The translations under genes were made by a program, and so were the position numbers. Under the pieces are notes generated by a model. That model worked only from the letters and a program-made list of their open reading frames with translations. It made no database searches and was not told where the DNA came from. 50,043 nucleotides of DNA from the NCBI GenBank assembly GCA_026388765.1, contig JAPLJC010000197.1, positions 1 through 50,043 on the forward strand, written 5' to 3'. Origin of the DNA: Deltaproteobacteria bacterium. Lineage in GTDB: Bacteria; Desulfobacterota; Desulfobaccia; Desulfobaccales; 0-14-0-80-60-11. Shown here one piece after another: positions 8,265-16,684 of the stretch; positions within the stretch are counted from its first letter, which is position 1; every line of letters begins with the position of its first letter.

Positions 8265-9041
8265 TTAGGCTTTAAGGCCGATTACCGTCCCATGGCGGCC
8301 GGTGACTCTATCCCGGCGATAAGAGAAGAACTCAGCGGCGCGGCAGCGGGTGCAGAGACCGGCCAGGTCAAGATGCTCCGGTTGCAGACCGGCTGCCAGC
8401 AATTGGTCCCGGCTGAGACGCCAGAGATCGAAGTAGTTGGGCCGCACCTGGTAAGGCCAGAACTCCGGCGGAAATTCCCGGCGGAAATGGCGGAATTCGG
8501 CGCAGCAGGGGCCCAGACTGGGGCTGACGGCGGCGTACAGGTCCGCCGGGCAGCAGCCGAATCTTTCTTTGAGCCGCGTCACCGCTGCTCCCAAGACATT
8601 TTGCACCTGGCCGCGCCAGCCGCAGTGGACATTGGCCACCACCCGGCGACCCGGGTCGTACATGAGCACCGCCTGGCAGTCAGCCTGCTTGATGAGCAGG
8701 CCCACCCCGGGCCGGTCGGTGAGCAGAATATCCGCCGCGACCTTCAACTCCCCGGCCGGTCCGCCAGGGTTCCCAGCCACCACCGCCTCCCGGCGTCCGT
8801 GTTCCTGGGTGGCGTCGGCTAAGGCAGTTAGCCCCATCTCCTGCTGCACCAGACGGCGATTCTCCGCCACCGCCTTCCGGCGGTCCCCCACCGTCAGGCT
8901 AAGATTCAGGCTGCGATACGGTTCGGAGCTCACCCCCCCCTGGCGGGTGAAAAAGCCGTGCCGCAATTCTGTAAAAGCAGTCAGCAAGGGGCTTTGGTAA
9001 ATCCTGAGGCCGCCCGCCTCCTGTCGCCAGTATCCGGTCAT
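8265..9041 (-). CDS. pgeF: Peptidoglycan editing factor / polyphenol-oxidase-like laccase-domain protein (YfiH family)
   Basis: The protein has 258 residues from ATG at 9041, which has GGAG about 9 bases upstream. An upstream TTG would add six residues. Metal-site motifs of the YfiH family are present: QEHG, KQADCQAV and NVHCGWRG. The common GFFTRQGGVS N-terminal segment is also there. Known: PgeF removes misincorporated L-Ser-containing peptides from peptidoglycan precursors, and some members oxidise phenols or act on nucleosides in vitro. It is cytoplasmic. No operon partner is evident. Confidence 0.85.
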   Translation of the reverse strand: MTGYWRQEAGGLRIYQSPLLTAFTELRHGFFTRQGGVSSEPYRSLNLSLTVGDRRKAVAENRRLVQQEMGLTALADATQEHGRREAVVAGNPGGPAGELKVAADILLTDRPGVGLLIKQADCQAVLMYDPGRRVVANVHCGWRGQVQNVLGAAVTRLKERFGCCPADLYAAVSPSLGPCCAEFRHFRREFPPEFWPYQVRPNYFDLWRLSRDQLLAAGLQPEHLDLAGLCTRCRAAEFFSYRRDRVTGRHGTVIGLKA

Positions 9042-9195
9042 GGAAGTTTCTCCAAGCAAAATTGCCTGGCTGCAGCCTGAAAGCTGAAGCTGAATTCATT
9101 AAAAATCTACTCCGCCTTTGGGCAAAAGGCTATAATCTTTTGGCCTCCGGCGTCGAGCCAAGGGTGATTATCTTATTTGTTAAAGGGTGTTGAAC

Positions 9196-9918
9196 ATGAG
9201 TGGAAAAACCTTTTTAATCGTGCAGCACATGGTCTGGGAAGGGCCCGGGCAGCACCTGCTGGCGGCCCTGGGTGGGGCAGGGGTGGCTTACCGGGTGTTG
9301 GAGGCCTGGCGCGAACCCATGCCGGCGGCAAGTGAATTCGCCGGAATCATCGTCCTGGGAGGCTCTCCCAATGTGGATGAAGAAGACCGGTTTCCCTACC
9401 TGGCGCCGTTGAAGTCAGCCATCCGGCAGGTAATCGCCGCTGGCGGAGCCTACCTGGGATTCTGCCTGGGGCACCAACTCCTGGGCCACGTGCTGGGCTG
9501 CCGGGTCGGTCCCTTGCCCAGAAAATCGGTGGGTTTCATCACCGGCGAAATGACCCCGGAGGGGCTGGCGCATCCGGCTTTTCAGGGTTTCCCGACCCGC
9601 CCCGACCTCTTTAAGTGGCACGGCCAGGGGGTGCTGCCACCCTTGCCCCCCGGGATCGAGATCCTGGCCCGGTCCGCCGCGGCGCCGGTGGAGGCCCTGG
9701 GACTGGCGGGCAACCCCAAGGTGGTGGGGCTGCAGTTCGACAACCACGCCGGTCCAGCCGACGTGGAGAAGTGGCTGAAATTTGACGCAGCCTGGGCCCT
9801 GAGCGAGTCCGGGGCCGATGCCACGGCCATCGCGGCTACGGCCAGACTACAGGAAGCTGAGATGGGCCGGGAATTCCGCGGCTTCATGGACAATTTTCTT
9901 CATTTGGCCCTGGCTTAA
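9196..9918 (+). CDS. Class I glutamine amidotransferase-domain protein with altered catalytic triad
   Basis: A stand-alone GATase1 domain of 240 residues from ATG 9196 (AAAGGG Shine-Dalgarno). The nucleophile elbow GFCLGHQ places Cys at residue 90. The oxyanion strand IIVLGGSPNVDEED and the FKWHGQ segment are typical of GMP-synthase-like stand-alone amidotransferases. At the position where the family has a QFHxE-type motif supplying catalytic His and Glu, this protein reads LQFDNHAG. The aligned His is therefore Asp and the Glu is not conserved. Inference: hydrolysis may be lost or the neighbouring His used. The gene is followed by a good terminator. Confidence 0.8.
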   Translation: MSGKTFLIVQHMVWEGPGQHLLAALGGAGVAYRVLEAWREPMPAASEFAGIIVLGGSPNVDEEDRFPYLAPLKSAIRQVIAAGGAYLGFCLGHQLLGHVLGCRVGPLPRKSVGFITGEMTPEGLAHPAFQGFPTRPDLFKWHGQGVLPPLPPGIEILARSAAAPVEALGLAGNPKVVGLQFDNHAGPADVEKWLKFDAAWALSESGADATAIAATARLQEAEMGREFRGFMDNFLHLALA

Positions 9919-9950
9919 CGCCCAGGTTTTCGCTTCGGGGAATTGATCCG

Positions 9951-9976
9951 GGCGGTTCATGGAACCGCCTTTTGTT
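9951..9976 (+). terminator. Rho-independent terminator
   Basis: A perfect 8-bp stem, GGCGGTTC (9951-9958) and GAACCGCC (9962-9969), with a three-base loop is followed by TTTTGTTT. It lies 32 bases after the amidotransferase stop codon. Confidence 0.9.
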
Positions 9977-10189
9977 TGGCCGGGCTCCCAATTTGTGCAG
10001 TATTGCCAGTTTAGTCATGGTTCACTCCAAGGCCGCGCCAAACCAGCCCTTTATTCCACCAGGCCATCCAGCCACGGTGGGGCAATTAGAATCCTCCTCA
10101 AAAAAGTCACTCTTTCATTTAAGCAAATGCGGCAGAATGGCACCGAACTTGAAGTTTATGGGTAGAAAATTTACTCGCCTGAGGACCAG

Positions 10190-10351
10190 ATGAAACGCAA
10201 CAAATGCACCAAAAAAGTTGCCGCTCAGGACCTGAACCCCTTGACGAAACGCATTTTAGCCAAAATGGGCCCGGAGGGGGCAGAAATTCGCCGCCGCCTG
10301 AGTCATTTTTTCGAAGAACGGATCGCCCAGAGGGGGGAGGTTTCACGTTGA
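10190..10351 (+). CDS. Small basic hypothetical protein (53 aa)
   Basis: A 53-codon gene starting ATG 10190 with GAGGA five bases upstream. The product is soluble, highly charged and probably helical (RILAKMGPEGAEIRRRLSHF). The codon usage looks genuine. A TGGCAC-N5-TTGA sequence at 10138 resembles a sigma-54 site but lacks the key GC at -12. I do not recognise a family. Confidence 0.4.
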   Translation: MKRNKCTKKVAAQDLNPLTKRILAKMGPEGAEIRRRLSHFFEERIAQRGEVSR

Positions 10352-10841
10352 AGCTCTGAAGGAGGGAACTAACCGCTCCGAAGCCGAGGAGCCGGACACC
10401 GGACCAAGCTTGGGTTTAGGGAAACGTAAGTTTAGACTTTCGGATAAACAGTCTCGGTGTTTAGGGTTTTATCCCAAGGTGCGGCCCTAGATCTAAGAAA
10501 AGCCTTGCCCGTAGGGGCGCACCTGCGTGTGCGCCCTAATTTGAGGGCGGACCACCAGATCCGCCCCTACAGGGGATAAGTTACTTTTATGAGCACAACC
10601 TGGTATTAGCCGGTGCGGTGAAACCCTACGGATCGGCAGGGTCCCCCGGGAGTGGAAAGTGGTCTGAGCCGCAGTTCGGTGCGGGTTATGGCCGCCGCCG
10701 CGCACCTGGAATGAGCCCTTGTTCCATCATGAGGCCGGCAAAACAGCAGATTAAACTCCTCTTGCCGCCCTTTGCATTGACTGAGACTTCGGAGGTGGTT
10801 ATAGTTGGTGAGAATTCATAAAAAGGGCATAAGGACACCTC
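10352..10841. other. Long intergenic region without a supported gene
   Basis: About 490 bases. It contains the palindromic element at 10511-10570. The rest shows no convincing gene; the open frame beginning at 10618 has no ribosome site and no recognisable protein. The promoter of the lipoprotein gene should lie near 10760-10820. Confidence 0.5.
10511..10570. repeat. GTAGGGGCG...CGCCCCTAC palindromic intergenic element, copy 2
   Basis: Outer arms GTAGGGGCG (10511-10519) and CGCCCCTAC (10562-10570) are perfectly complementary. Inner words CACCTGCGTGTGCGCCC and GGGCGGACCACCAGATCC give nested hairpins, as in copy 1 but with different inner sequence. Confidence 0.8.
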
Positions 10842-11231
10842 ATGTTTTGGCTGCACTTGATACTGCTTCTGGGGCTGCTATCGGCGGGCTGTACTGAACA
10901 TGTGCTCTATCAGAGATTCGAAAAGGACATGTGGTCCAACTACGTCCATCTCAACCAAGTGCAGGTGGGCATGAGCAAGGCGGAAGTGGTGGGCATCATG
11001 GGTCAACCCCCCACCCGGGAGGACGGTGATTACCGCGGCGGCCACTATTCTTTTTTCTTCTACCTGACCCACAGCATGGACTTCCCCGATTCCAATACGG
11101 TGCGCGGTGGCTATACCCCGCTGGTCTTTAAGGACAATAAATTGGTGGGCATCGGCAAATTGGATTACCGCAGGGCCGTGGACCGTCCGGATGCGGGGAA
11201 TTTACCCAACCCCTCTCCTGGAAATCGCTGA
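10842..11231 (+). CDS. Small outer-membrane-type lipoprotein, SmpA/OmlA (BamE-like) fold
   Basis: Protein of 129 residues with a lipoprotein signal peptide ending in LLSAGC, so Cys17 would be lipidated. The mature part has the sequence VQVGMSKAEVVGIMGQPPTRED, cut here into VQVGMSKAEV and MGQPP, typical of the small alpha-beta SmpA/OmlA domain found in BamE and related envelope lipoproteins. The lack of Asp at +2 suggests sorting to the outer membrane. AAGGA precedes ATG. It is not next to other BAM genes, so a role in outer-membrane assembly is only a fold-based guess. Confidence 0.7.
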   Translation: MFWLHLILLLGLLSAGCTEHVLYQRFEKDMWSNYVHLNQVQVGMSKAEVVGIMGQPPTREDGDYRGGHYSFFFYLTHSMDFPDSNTVRGGYTPLVFKDNKLVGIGKLDYRRAVDRPDAGNLPNPSPGNR

Positions 11232-11273
11232 GGGCCTGGTAGAGCCACTCGAATACTGGCCAACTTCAGCAGG

Positions 11274-11296
11274 GTAGGGGCGGTCGCGCCCCGCCC
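11274..11296. repeat. Short GTAGGGGCG-type palindrome, partial copy
   Basis: GTAGGGGCGGTCGCGCCCC forms a compact hairpin (GGGGCG/CGCCCC) in the spacer between the lipoprotein and the convergent rlmN gene. It shares the outer word of the larger palindromic elements and may help end transcription from both sides. Confidence 0.6.
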
Positions 11297-11317
11297 TGGC
11301 TCATCTTTAACCGTTGA

Positions 11318-12349
11318 TCAGGCGGAGGCCCGCTCTCCCGCCAGCTGGCCGCAGGCCGCGCCGATCTCCTGTCCCCGGCTTTCCCGAATGAATACCGTAT
11401 AATTGGCGGCCCGCAGGATCTCCTGGAATTCCAGGATGCGCTCCAGCGGCGGCGGGGCGAAGCTCAGCTTGGGGTGGGAATTAAAGGGGATGAGGTTGAT
11501 CTTGGCGCGGAAGCCCGTGAGGAGCCGGGCCAGCTGTCGGGCCTGGGCCGGGGCGTCATTGAGGTCTTTGAGCAGGACGTAGGCAAAGGTGATGCGCCGG
11601 TGCTGGGGCAGGGGAAACTTGCGGCAGGCGGCCAGAAGTTCGGCCAACGGATAACGCCGGTTGACCGGCATGATGCGGTTGCGAATTTCGTCATCCGGGG
11701 CGTTCAGGGAAACGGTGAGATTGGCCCGGGCCTCCAAGCCCAGGCGGGGGATCATGGGGGCCAGACCCACGGTGGACACGGTCAGACGCCGGGATGAGAA
11801 GTTGAGCCCCCAGGGCGCGCTGATGATGGTGAGGGCCTTAACCACTTGAGCAAAATTGGCAAGGGGCTCCCCCATGCCCATGAAGACCAGGTTGGTGAGG
11901 GGCAGGTCCCCGGCAATGGGGCGCACCGCCATAACCTGCCCGACGATTTCTCCCGCGGTCAGGTGGCGCACCAGACCCCGCCTGGCGGTCAGACAGAAGC
12001 GGCACCCCTGGGCGCAGCCCACCTGGGTGGACAGACACAGGGTGTGGTGGCCTTCTTCCGGAATGAGGACCGACTCCACCAGGTTGCCGTCGGGCAGGGC
12101 GAAAAGGAACTTCCGGCAGCCATCGGCAGCCTCCTGCTCCTGCTCCACCCGGAGTTGCCCGATGAGGGCCTTAAGGGCCAACTCCTCCCGGAAGGCCCGG
12201 GCGACGTCGGTCATCTCTTGAAAATCGCTAACTCCCTTGTAGAGCCATTTGAGCACTTGCCGGCCGCGAAAGGCGGGCTGGCCCCAGGCGGCCATGAGCT
12301 GCTCCATTTCGCTCCGGGTAAATTCCTTCAGGTCGATGCGGTGGGTCAT
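11318..12349 (-). CDS. rlmN: Dual-specificity rRNA/tRNA adenine-C2 methyltransferase RlmN
   Basis: A radical SAM enzyme that methylates C2 of A2503 in 23S rRNA and A37 in some tRNAs, improving decoding fidelity. The protein has 343 residues, the normal length. It shows the SAM cluster motif CxxxCxxC at Cys112/116/119, the GMGEP motif, the STVGLAPMI segment, and the second catalytic Cys near the C-terminus (Cys333 in IGAACGQ). All hallmark residues are present. It is transcribed toward the lipoprotein gene. Behind its start lies a 14-base tandem repeat. Confidence 0.95.
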   Translation of the reverse strand: MTHRIDLKEFTRSEMEQLMAAWGQPAFRGRQVLKWLYKGVSDFQEMTDVARAFREELALKALIGQLRVEQEQEAADGCRKFLFALPDGNLVESVLIPEEGHHTLCLSTQVGCAQGCRFCLTARRGLVRHLTAGEIVGQVMAVRPIAGDLPLTNLVFMGMGEPLANFAQVVKALTIISAPWGLNFSSRRLTVSTVGLAPMIPRLGLEARANLTVSLNAPDDEIRNRIMPVNRRYPLAELLAACRKFPLPQHRRITFAYVLLKDLNDAPAQARQLARLLTGFRAKINLIPFNSHPKLSFAPPPLERILEFQEILRAANYTVFIRESRGQEIGAACGQLAGERASA

Positions 12350-12363
12350 TTAAAGGCAGTGGT

Positions 12364-12391
12364 CAGTTGTCAGTAACCAGTTGTCAGTAAC
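12364..12391. repeat. Perfect 14-bp tandem duplication
   Basis: CAGTTGTCAGTAAC occurs twice head to tail (12364-12377 and 12378-12391). The unit is itself made of GTCAGT/CAGT words like other spacer repeats of this window. It sits upstream of rlmN. Confidence 0.8.
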
Positions 12392-12496
12392 CGGCAATTA
12401 ATGGTTAGCAGTTAAGGGAGGCTGATTGGATAATCCTTTGTGATATTCTGTGACACGCGGCTAGTTCGCTGATATTCTGGCAACTGGCCACTGCTT

Positions 12497-12859
12497 TTAT
12501 TGTCCTTTGGCGCGCTCCAGGGCCTCCTGCCGGGATTTGCAGGCGATGCACATGGTGGTTACCGGCCGGGCGATGAGCCGTTTTTCGCTGATTTCACCGC
12601 CGCAGAGCTCGCAGTTGCCATAGGTGCCGTCATCAATGCGCTCCATAGCCTCCCGGATCTTGGTGATGAGTTTACGTTCCCGGTCCCGGATTCTCAGGGT
12701 GAAATTGCGGTCGGTTTCCAGGCTGGCCCGGTCCGTGGGGTCGGGAAAAGGCGCCACCGTACTGGTCATGTCGGTCCTGGTCTTGTCGGCTTCACCCAGG
12801 ATATCCTCAAGCCGTTCTTTTAAAAGGTTGCGGAAAAACTCCAGACGTTCAGTATCCAT
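12497..12859 (-). CDS. dksA: DksA/TraR-family RNA polymerase-binding transcription factor
   Basis: Protein of 120 residues. An N-terminal coiled-coil hairpin carries the acidic tip region DPTDRASLETD near residues 40-50. A C4 zinc finger follows (Cys83, 86, 104, 107; CELC and CIAC), and a C-terminal helix ends the protein. Known: DksA enters the polymerase secondary channel and, with ppGpp, tunes stringent-response promoters. The acidic DxxDxA type of tip is kept. The gene ends 14 bases before the moaC stop side, suggesting it is downstream in the same minus-strand transcript. Confidence 0.88.
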   Translation of the reverse strand: MDTERLEFFRNLLKERLEDILGEADKTRTDMTSTVAPFPDPTDRASLETDRNFTLRIRDRERKLITKIREAMERIDDGTYGNCELCGGEISEKRLIARPVTTMCIACKSRQEALERAKGQ

Positions 12860-12873
12860 ACTTTAACTCCGGC

Positions 12874-13375
<502 letters not shown>

Positions 13376-13383
<8 letters not shown>

Positions 13384-14413
13384 GGCTTGCCCCGGTCTGT
13401 CTCTCTGACCCCAGGCGATACGCCTCTTCCAACAGCTCTTTCTGCCTGGGATAGAAGTCGATGGTAGTGGTGACCACAATCTCCATCACCTGATCGCCGG
13501 TCGGTAGGCCCGGGCCGCCGGGAGCGCCGGCGCCCGGAAAGCGGCAGATCCACCCCGTCTGGGCGCCCTGCGGCAGTTGCACCGTCCGGTAGCCATCCAG
13601 AGTGGGGACCAGGAGGCAGCCTCCTCGGGCCGCCTCGGCAGAGGAAATCTTCACCCGACAATGGATGTCATTGCCGATGCGAGTGAAAAAATCGTCGGCG
13701 GCCACGTGGATGACCACCTCCAGATTGCCCGACGGGCCGTTTCTAAAGCCCTCGCCGCCCTCGCCGTCCAGACGCAGGCGGGTGCCGTCAACAATGCCAG
13801 GGGGGATGCGCAACCGGTATTCCAGTTTCCCTAAAGTGGAGCCCTGCCCGTGGCAATGGTCACAGGGCTGGGCAATGATCTGGCCCCGTCCTCGGCAGCG
13901 GTGGCATACCGGTCCGAAGCGCAGCAGCCCCGGTCCACCGTAGCGGCGGCCACGGCCCTGACATTGAGGGCAAGTGGCGTAGCCGCCTTTCGGGGCCAGT
14001 CCGGTCCCCCGGCAGGGCCGGCAGTTAAAGGTGCGCTCCACCCGGATTACTGTTTGGGTGCCGCGCAAGGCCGCGGCCAGAGAGATCTGTAAATCATAAC
14101 GAAAGTCGGCTCCGGGGGATTGGCGCCAAGGGCTCCGGCCGTCGGAGATGCCGAAGAATTCTTCATATAGCTCATCGGTTCCGGCAAATTTGGGCCGGTT
14201 CAGGTTCTGGGAGGCAGCCCGGGCCCGGGAGCGGCATTGTTGGATGGTTTCGTAAGCTTCCGCCAACTGTCGGAATTGGGCCGCGGCCTCGGGATCGTCG
14301 GGGTGGTGGTCCGGATGGTACTGGCGGGCCAGGGCCCGGTAGCGCCGGCGCACCGCCTCCACGGTAGTGTTGGGTGAAACTCCCAGAATGATGTAACAAT
14401 CCCTTAAGGTCAT
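13376..14413 (-). CDS. dnaJ: DnaJ-type co-chaperone
   Basis: Protein of 345 residues from ATG 14413. A J-domain with HPD motif (QYHPDHH) covers residues 1-70. A short linker follows, then a zinc domain with four CxxCxGxG repeats (CRPCRGTG, CPQCQGRG, CHRCRGRG, CDHCHGQG) and the C-terminal substrate-binding beta domains. Known: it stimulates DnaK ATPase and delivers unfolded substrates. The Gly/Phe linker is much reduced, and there is no dnaK beside it, so it may be a secondary DnaJ rather than the main one. A TTG six bases upstream overlaps the previous stop. Confidence 0.88.
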
Positions 14414-14415
14414 GG

Positions 14416-14823
14416 TCAATCTTCGGTTTCGGTCTCGGCGCCGGCGATCAGTCCTTCCACCATGGCGGCTTTATCCGGGTCGCCGGCTAGCTCATAGGCC
14501 CGCCGGGCAAAGCGTAATTTCCCCAGGTCCAGGGCCTGCTCCGCCAGTTGCCGCCAGGTCTGCGGGTCCTGACTGACGCCAAGGCGGCCCAGCAAGAAGG
14601 CGTCTCCCGTTTCCAGACAATGTTTTTTGATCTCTTCCAGACCTTGGGGGTCGCCGGCTTTTTGAAAAAATTCCAGGGCGTCTTCCCACCACCCCTCGGC
14701 CAGGAACTTTTCCCCATACTCCCGGCAGAGCTCGGGCTTGAGTTCCCGGTCATTGAGAAGCCGTCGCTTCTTCAAACATCCGGGCAACCCCTTGGGCAAC
14801 ATCTGCGTCGGATTGGCTAGCAT
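14416..14823 (-). CDS. Hypothetical helical (TPR-like) protein
   Basis: Protein of 135 residues from ATG 14823. It is helical, with paired segments such as FLAEGWWEDALEFFQKAGD and AEQALDLGKLRFARRAYEL that look like TPR or half-TPR units. The tail is acidic (GAETETED). It stops three bases before the dnaJ ATG, so it is the first gene of a likely operon with dnaJ, moaC and dksA. I do not recognise a named family. Position and fold suggest a protein-interaction role, perhaps with the chaperone. Confidence 0.65.
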   Translation of the reverse strand: MLANPTQMLPKGLPGCLKKRRLLNDRELKPELCREYGEKFLAEGWWEDALEFFQKAGDPQGLEEIKKHCLETGDAFLLGRLGVSQDPQTWRQLAEQALDLGKLRFARRAYELAGDPDKAAMVEGLIAGAETETED

Positions 14824-14931
14824 AAAAATGATTCTCTCTTTTGCGTATCGTTTATTTATAAAATATCTCAATTAGCTTGTAAACCGTAATGTTCTGGGGG
14901 GCCCAACGGAACCCGGGAGGCCGGGAAATAG

Positions 14932-14960
14932 TTGACTTTCCGCCGGCCATTGGATAAGGT
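14932..14960 (+). promoter_or_regulatory. Candidate sigma-70 promoter
   Basis: TTGACT at 14932-14937 and TAAGGT at 14955-14960 are separated by 17 bases. The -35 box is a near-consensus match and the -10 box is weak. Transcription starting near 14967 would give a GC-rich leader of about 150 bases before the next gene, including the 12-base palindrome CAGGGGCCCCTG. Confidence 0.4.
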
Positions 14961-15116
14961 ATTTTTGCATTTAAGGCTTTACCCAGTCACTTCCGGCGCT
15001 TTCAGAGACTACCAGTGAGGCTGCGTTTATCTGAAGCGGCAGGGCAGGGGCCCCTGAGACTGGCGGGGTCCGGTCAACGATGAACCCGAGGACAGACCTG
15101 CATCTCCCCTAAAGCC

Positions 15117-15749
15117 ATGATTAAGCGGATACTGGAACGGTTTCGACCAGACCGGGGCCTGCACAAGGCCTCAGTCAGAATCGATTTTTATCCGCAGGAC
15201 CAGGTGACTCCCTCCATCTTCTGGCACCGCAGCCAGGACCCTGAAAAAGATACCATTCCTCTGGTGATTTTCAGTTATGCCCGCATTTTGTACGAATTAT
15301 CGGAGTTGAACGAGGTTCGGGTGGCCCGGGAATTGATCGGCTTTCTCGACCAGGTGTGCAAGCGGGTGCTGACCAACGACGGCCCGCCCCGGCGGCCCCG
15401 TCTGCCGTTGGGGCAACTGCGCCTCATTACCGAGCCGGATCTGCCGGCGGTGCGCACCTACCAGTTAGAGTTGTATGAACTCCCGGGCGCAAGCTTCCGC
15501 CTGGAATATCGGGGCAGCCTGGGCAAGGAGGGCTTTTACCTGCCCGGCGCTTTCCTGGCCTTGCTGCAATCTTGTCTGGACCACCTGGGGGATGAGCCCC
15601 TCAGGCAACTATTCCGGAGTTTGAGCCGCCTACACGATTATTACCGCTATCGCCGCGACTTCTGGGATGGGGGGGCGCTGGCCTCAGGACCGGCCTTTGC
15701 CCTGGGGACCGAAGAGATCCGGCCCGAGCATGAAGTCCCCGATGTCTAG
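15117..15749 (+). CDS. Hypothetical protein (210 aa)
   Basis: The reading frame is convincing in codon use and composition but I do not recognise the family. The protein appears soluble and mixed alpha/beta, with a basic N-terminus (MIKRILERFRPDRG) and an aromatic, arginine-rich stretch SRLHDYYRYRRDFWDGG near residues 168-185. It has no signal peptide or membrane helix. It is flanked by a GC-rich leader upstream and a convergent membrane-protein gene downstream, so it is monocistronic. No function is proposed. Confidence 0.6.
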   Translation: MIKRILERFRPDRGLHKASVRIDFYPQDQVTPSIFWHRSQDPEKDTIPLVIFSYARILYELSELNEVRVARELIGFLDQVCKRVLTNDGPPRRPRLPLGQLRLITEPDLPAVRTYQLELYELPGASFRLEYRGSLGKEGFYLPGAFLALLQSCLDHLGDEPLRQLFRSLSRLHDYYRYRRDFWDGGALASGPAFALGTEEIRPEHEVPDV

Positions 15750-15858
15750 CTCACCGGCAATCTTGGCCTTTCCGGTTCAAACCCCAAGAGACCAAAAGGC
15801 CCCGGTACGCCGTGAACCATAAATAAACCAGACTTTTATTGGTCTTAATTTGTCAGGG

Positions 15859-16437
15859 CTAGGCTGAAATCCTTTGCAGCAGGCTGGCCTTGAGGCGGTC
15901 GAATTCTTCGGGGCTGATCACCCCGTCGTCCCGCAGACGGATAAACCCTTCCAATTCCTCCCGGAAGCGCTCCGGCGGCAGGAAGGGGAGCATATCCTCG
16001 GCCTCGGCCTCCAGGGTCGGGGGCGCGGCCAGGGCCAGGGTCCGAGGCCGGCCCGGCAGGGAGGTGGGAAGACCATCCTGACCTTGATACCGCAGGGTGA
16101 ACATGCCGTTGAGGAGGGCAATCTCCACGTTTTTACCGCTTTTGGCCGCTTCCCGCATCAAGTCGTGAAATTCACTGCCACCGGCGGCCATCTTTGCCTT
16201 AAAACCGCCCCAACGGCGGTAGAGGCGCCAGCCGATCCAGGCGCAAATGGCGGCAAAGCCCGCAAAGAGCCAGACGGTGAGACCCAGGAAGCTGGTCAGC
16301 CAGACTAAGAGAACGATCAGCACGAAGGGAATGGCAATGAGGAAGAGCAGCAGGCTATAGAAGTTGGCCAGATTCCCCAAGGAAGAGACCGAGGGATCGG
16401 CTGAATCCGCTTTAAAGCGCGAAAAAAATTTGCCCAT
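15859..16437 (-). CDS. Membrane protein with two N-terminal helices and C-terminal SHOCT domain
   Basis: Protein of 192 residues. Two close hydrophobic helices lie at about residues 25-50 and 52-72. A basic loop (RLYRRWGGFKAK) follows, then a soluble middle part, and a SHOCT motif at the C-terminus (RLRDDGVISPEEFDRLKASLL, shown in part as DGVISPEEFDRLKASLL). Known: SHOCT is a short helical oligomerisation or membrane-tether element found at the ends of many unrelated proteins. Topology suggests both termini are cytoplasmic. The role is unknown. Confidence 0.75.
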   Translation of the reverse strand: MGKFFSRFKADSADPSVSSLGNLANFYSLLLFLIAIPFVLIVLLVWLTSFLGLTVWLFAGFAAICAWIGWRLYRRWGGFKAKMAAGGSEFHDLMREAAKSGKNVEIALLNGMFTLRYQGQDGLPTSLPGRPRTLALAAPPTLEAEAEDMLPFLPPERFREELEGFIRLRDDGVISPEEFDRLKASLLQRISA

Positions 16438-16452
16438 CTTTAAAACCAGTTT

Positions 16453-16684
16453 TGAGTTTCGAGTTTTTAGTTTTTAGTTGCGACTGAAAGAACGCAGTGA
16501 AAGAATTGATTGGCTATAAGGTTATCACTTTTTTTCATAGTTGCAATAAAGAATGGCGGGGCCGGCGTCTCGTCTGGGCTAGGGCGCACCGCCGGATTAA
16601 AGCAAGAAGCGCCAGAGGGGCGATTCTCCAAATAAAAGGGCGACCCAGCGGGTCGCCCCTACTCGAAACTAAAAACTAAAAACC
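16453..16684. repeat. Spacer bounded by inverted TTTTTAG / CTAAAAA word arrays with an internal palindrome
   Basis: GAGTTTCGAGTTTTTAG-type sequence at 16453-16478 is mirrored by its approximate complement at 16662-16684, enclosing about 180 bases. Inside, at 16616-16662, is a member of the GTAGGGGCG family with a perfect GGGCGACCC/GGGTCGCCC stem. The right arm runs into the end of the M18 aminopeptidase gene and provides its stop codon. Confidence 0.7.

Noticed and set aside
10138-10153. Sigma-54 promoter before the 53-residue gene
   Set aside because: TGGCAC-N5-TTGA lacks the nearly invariant GC at -12.
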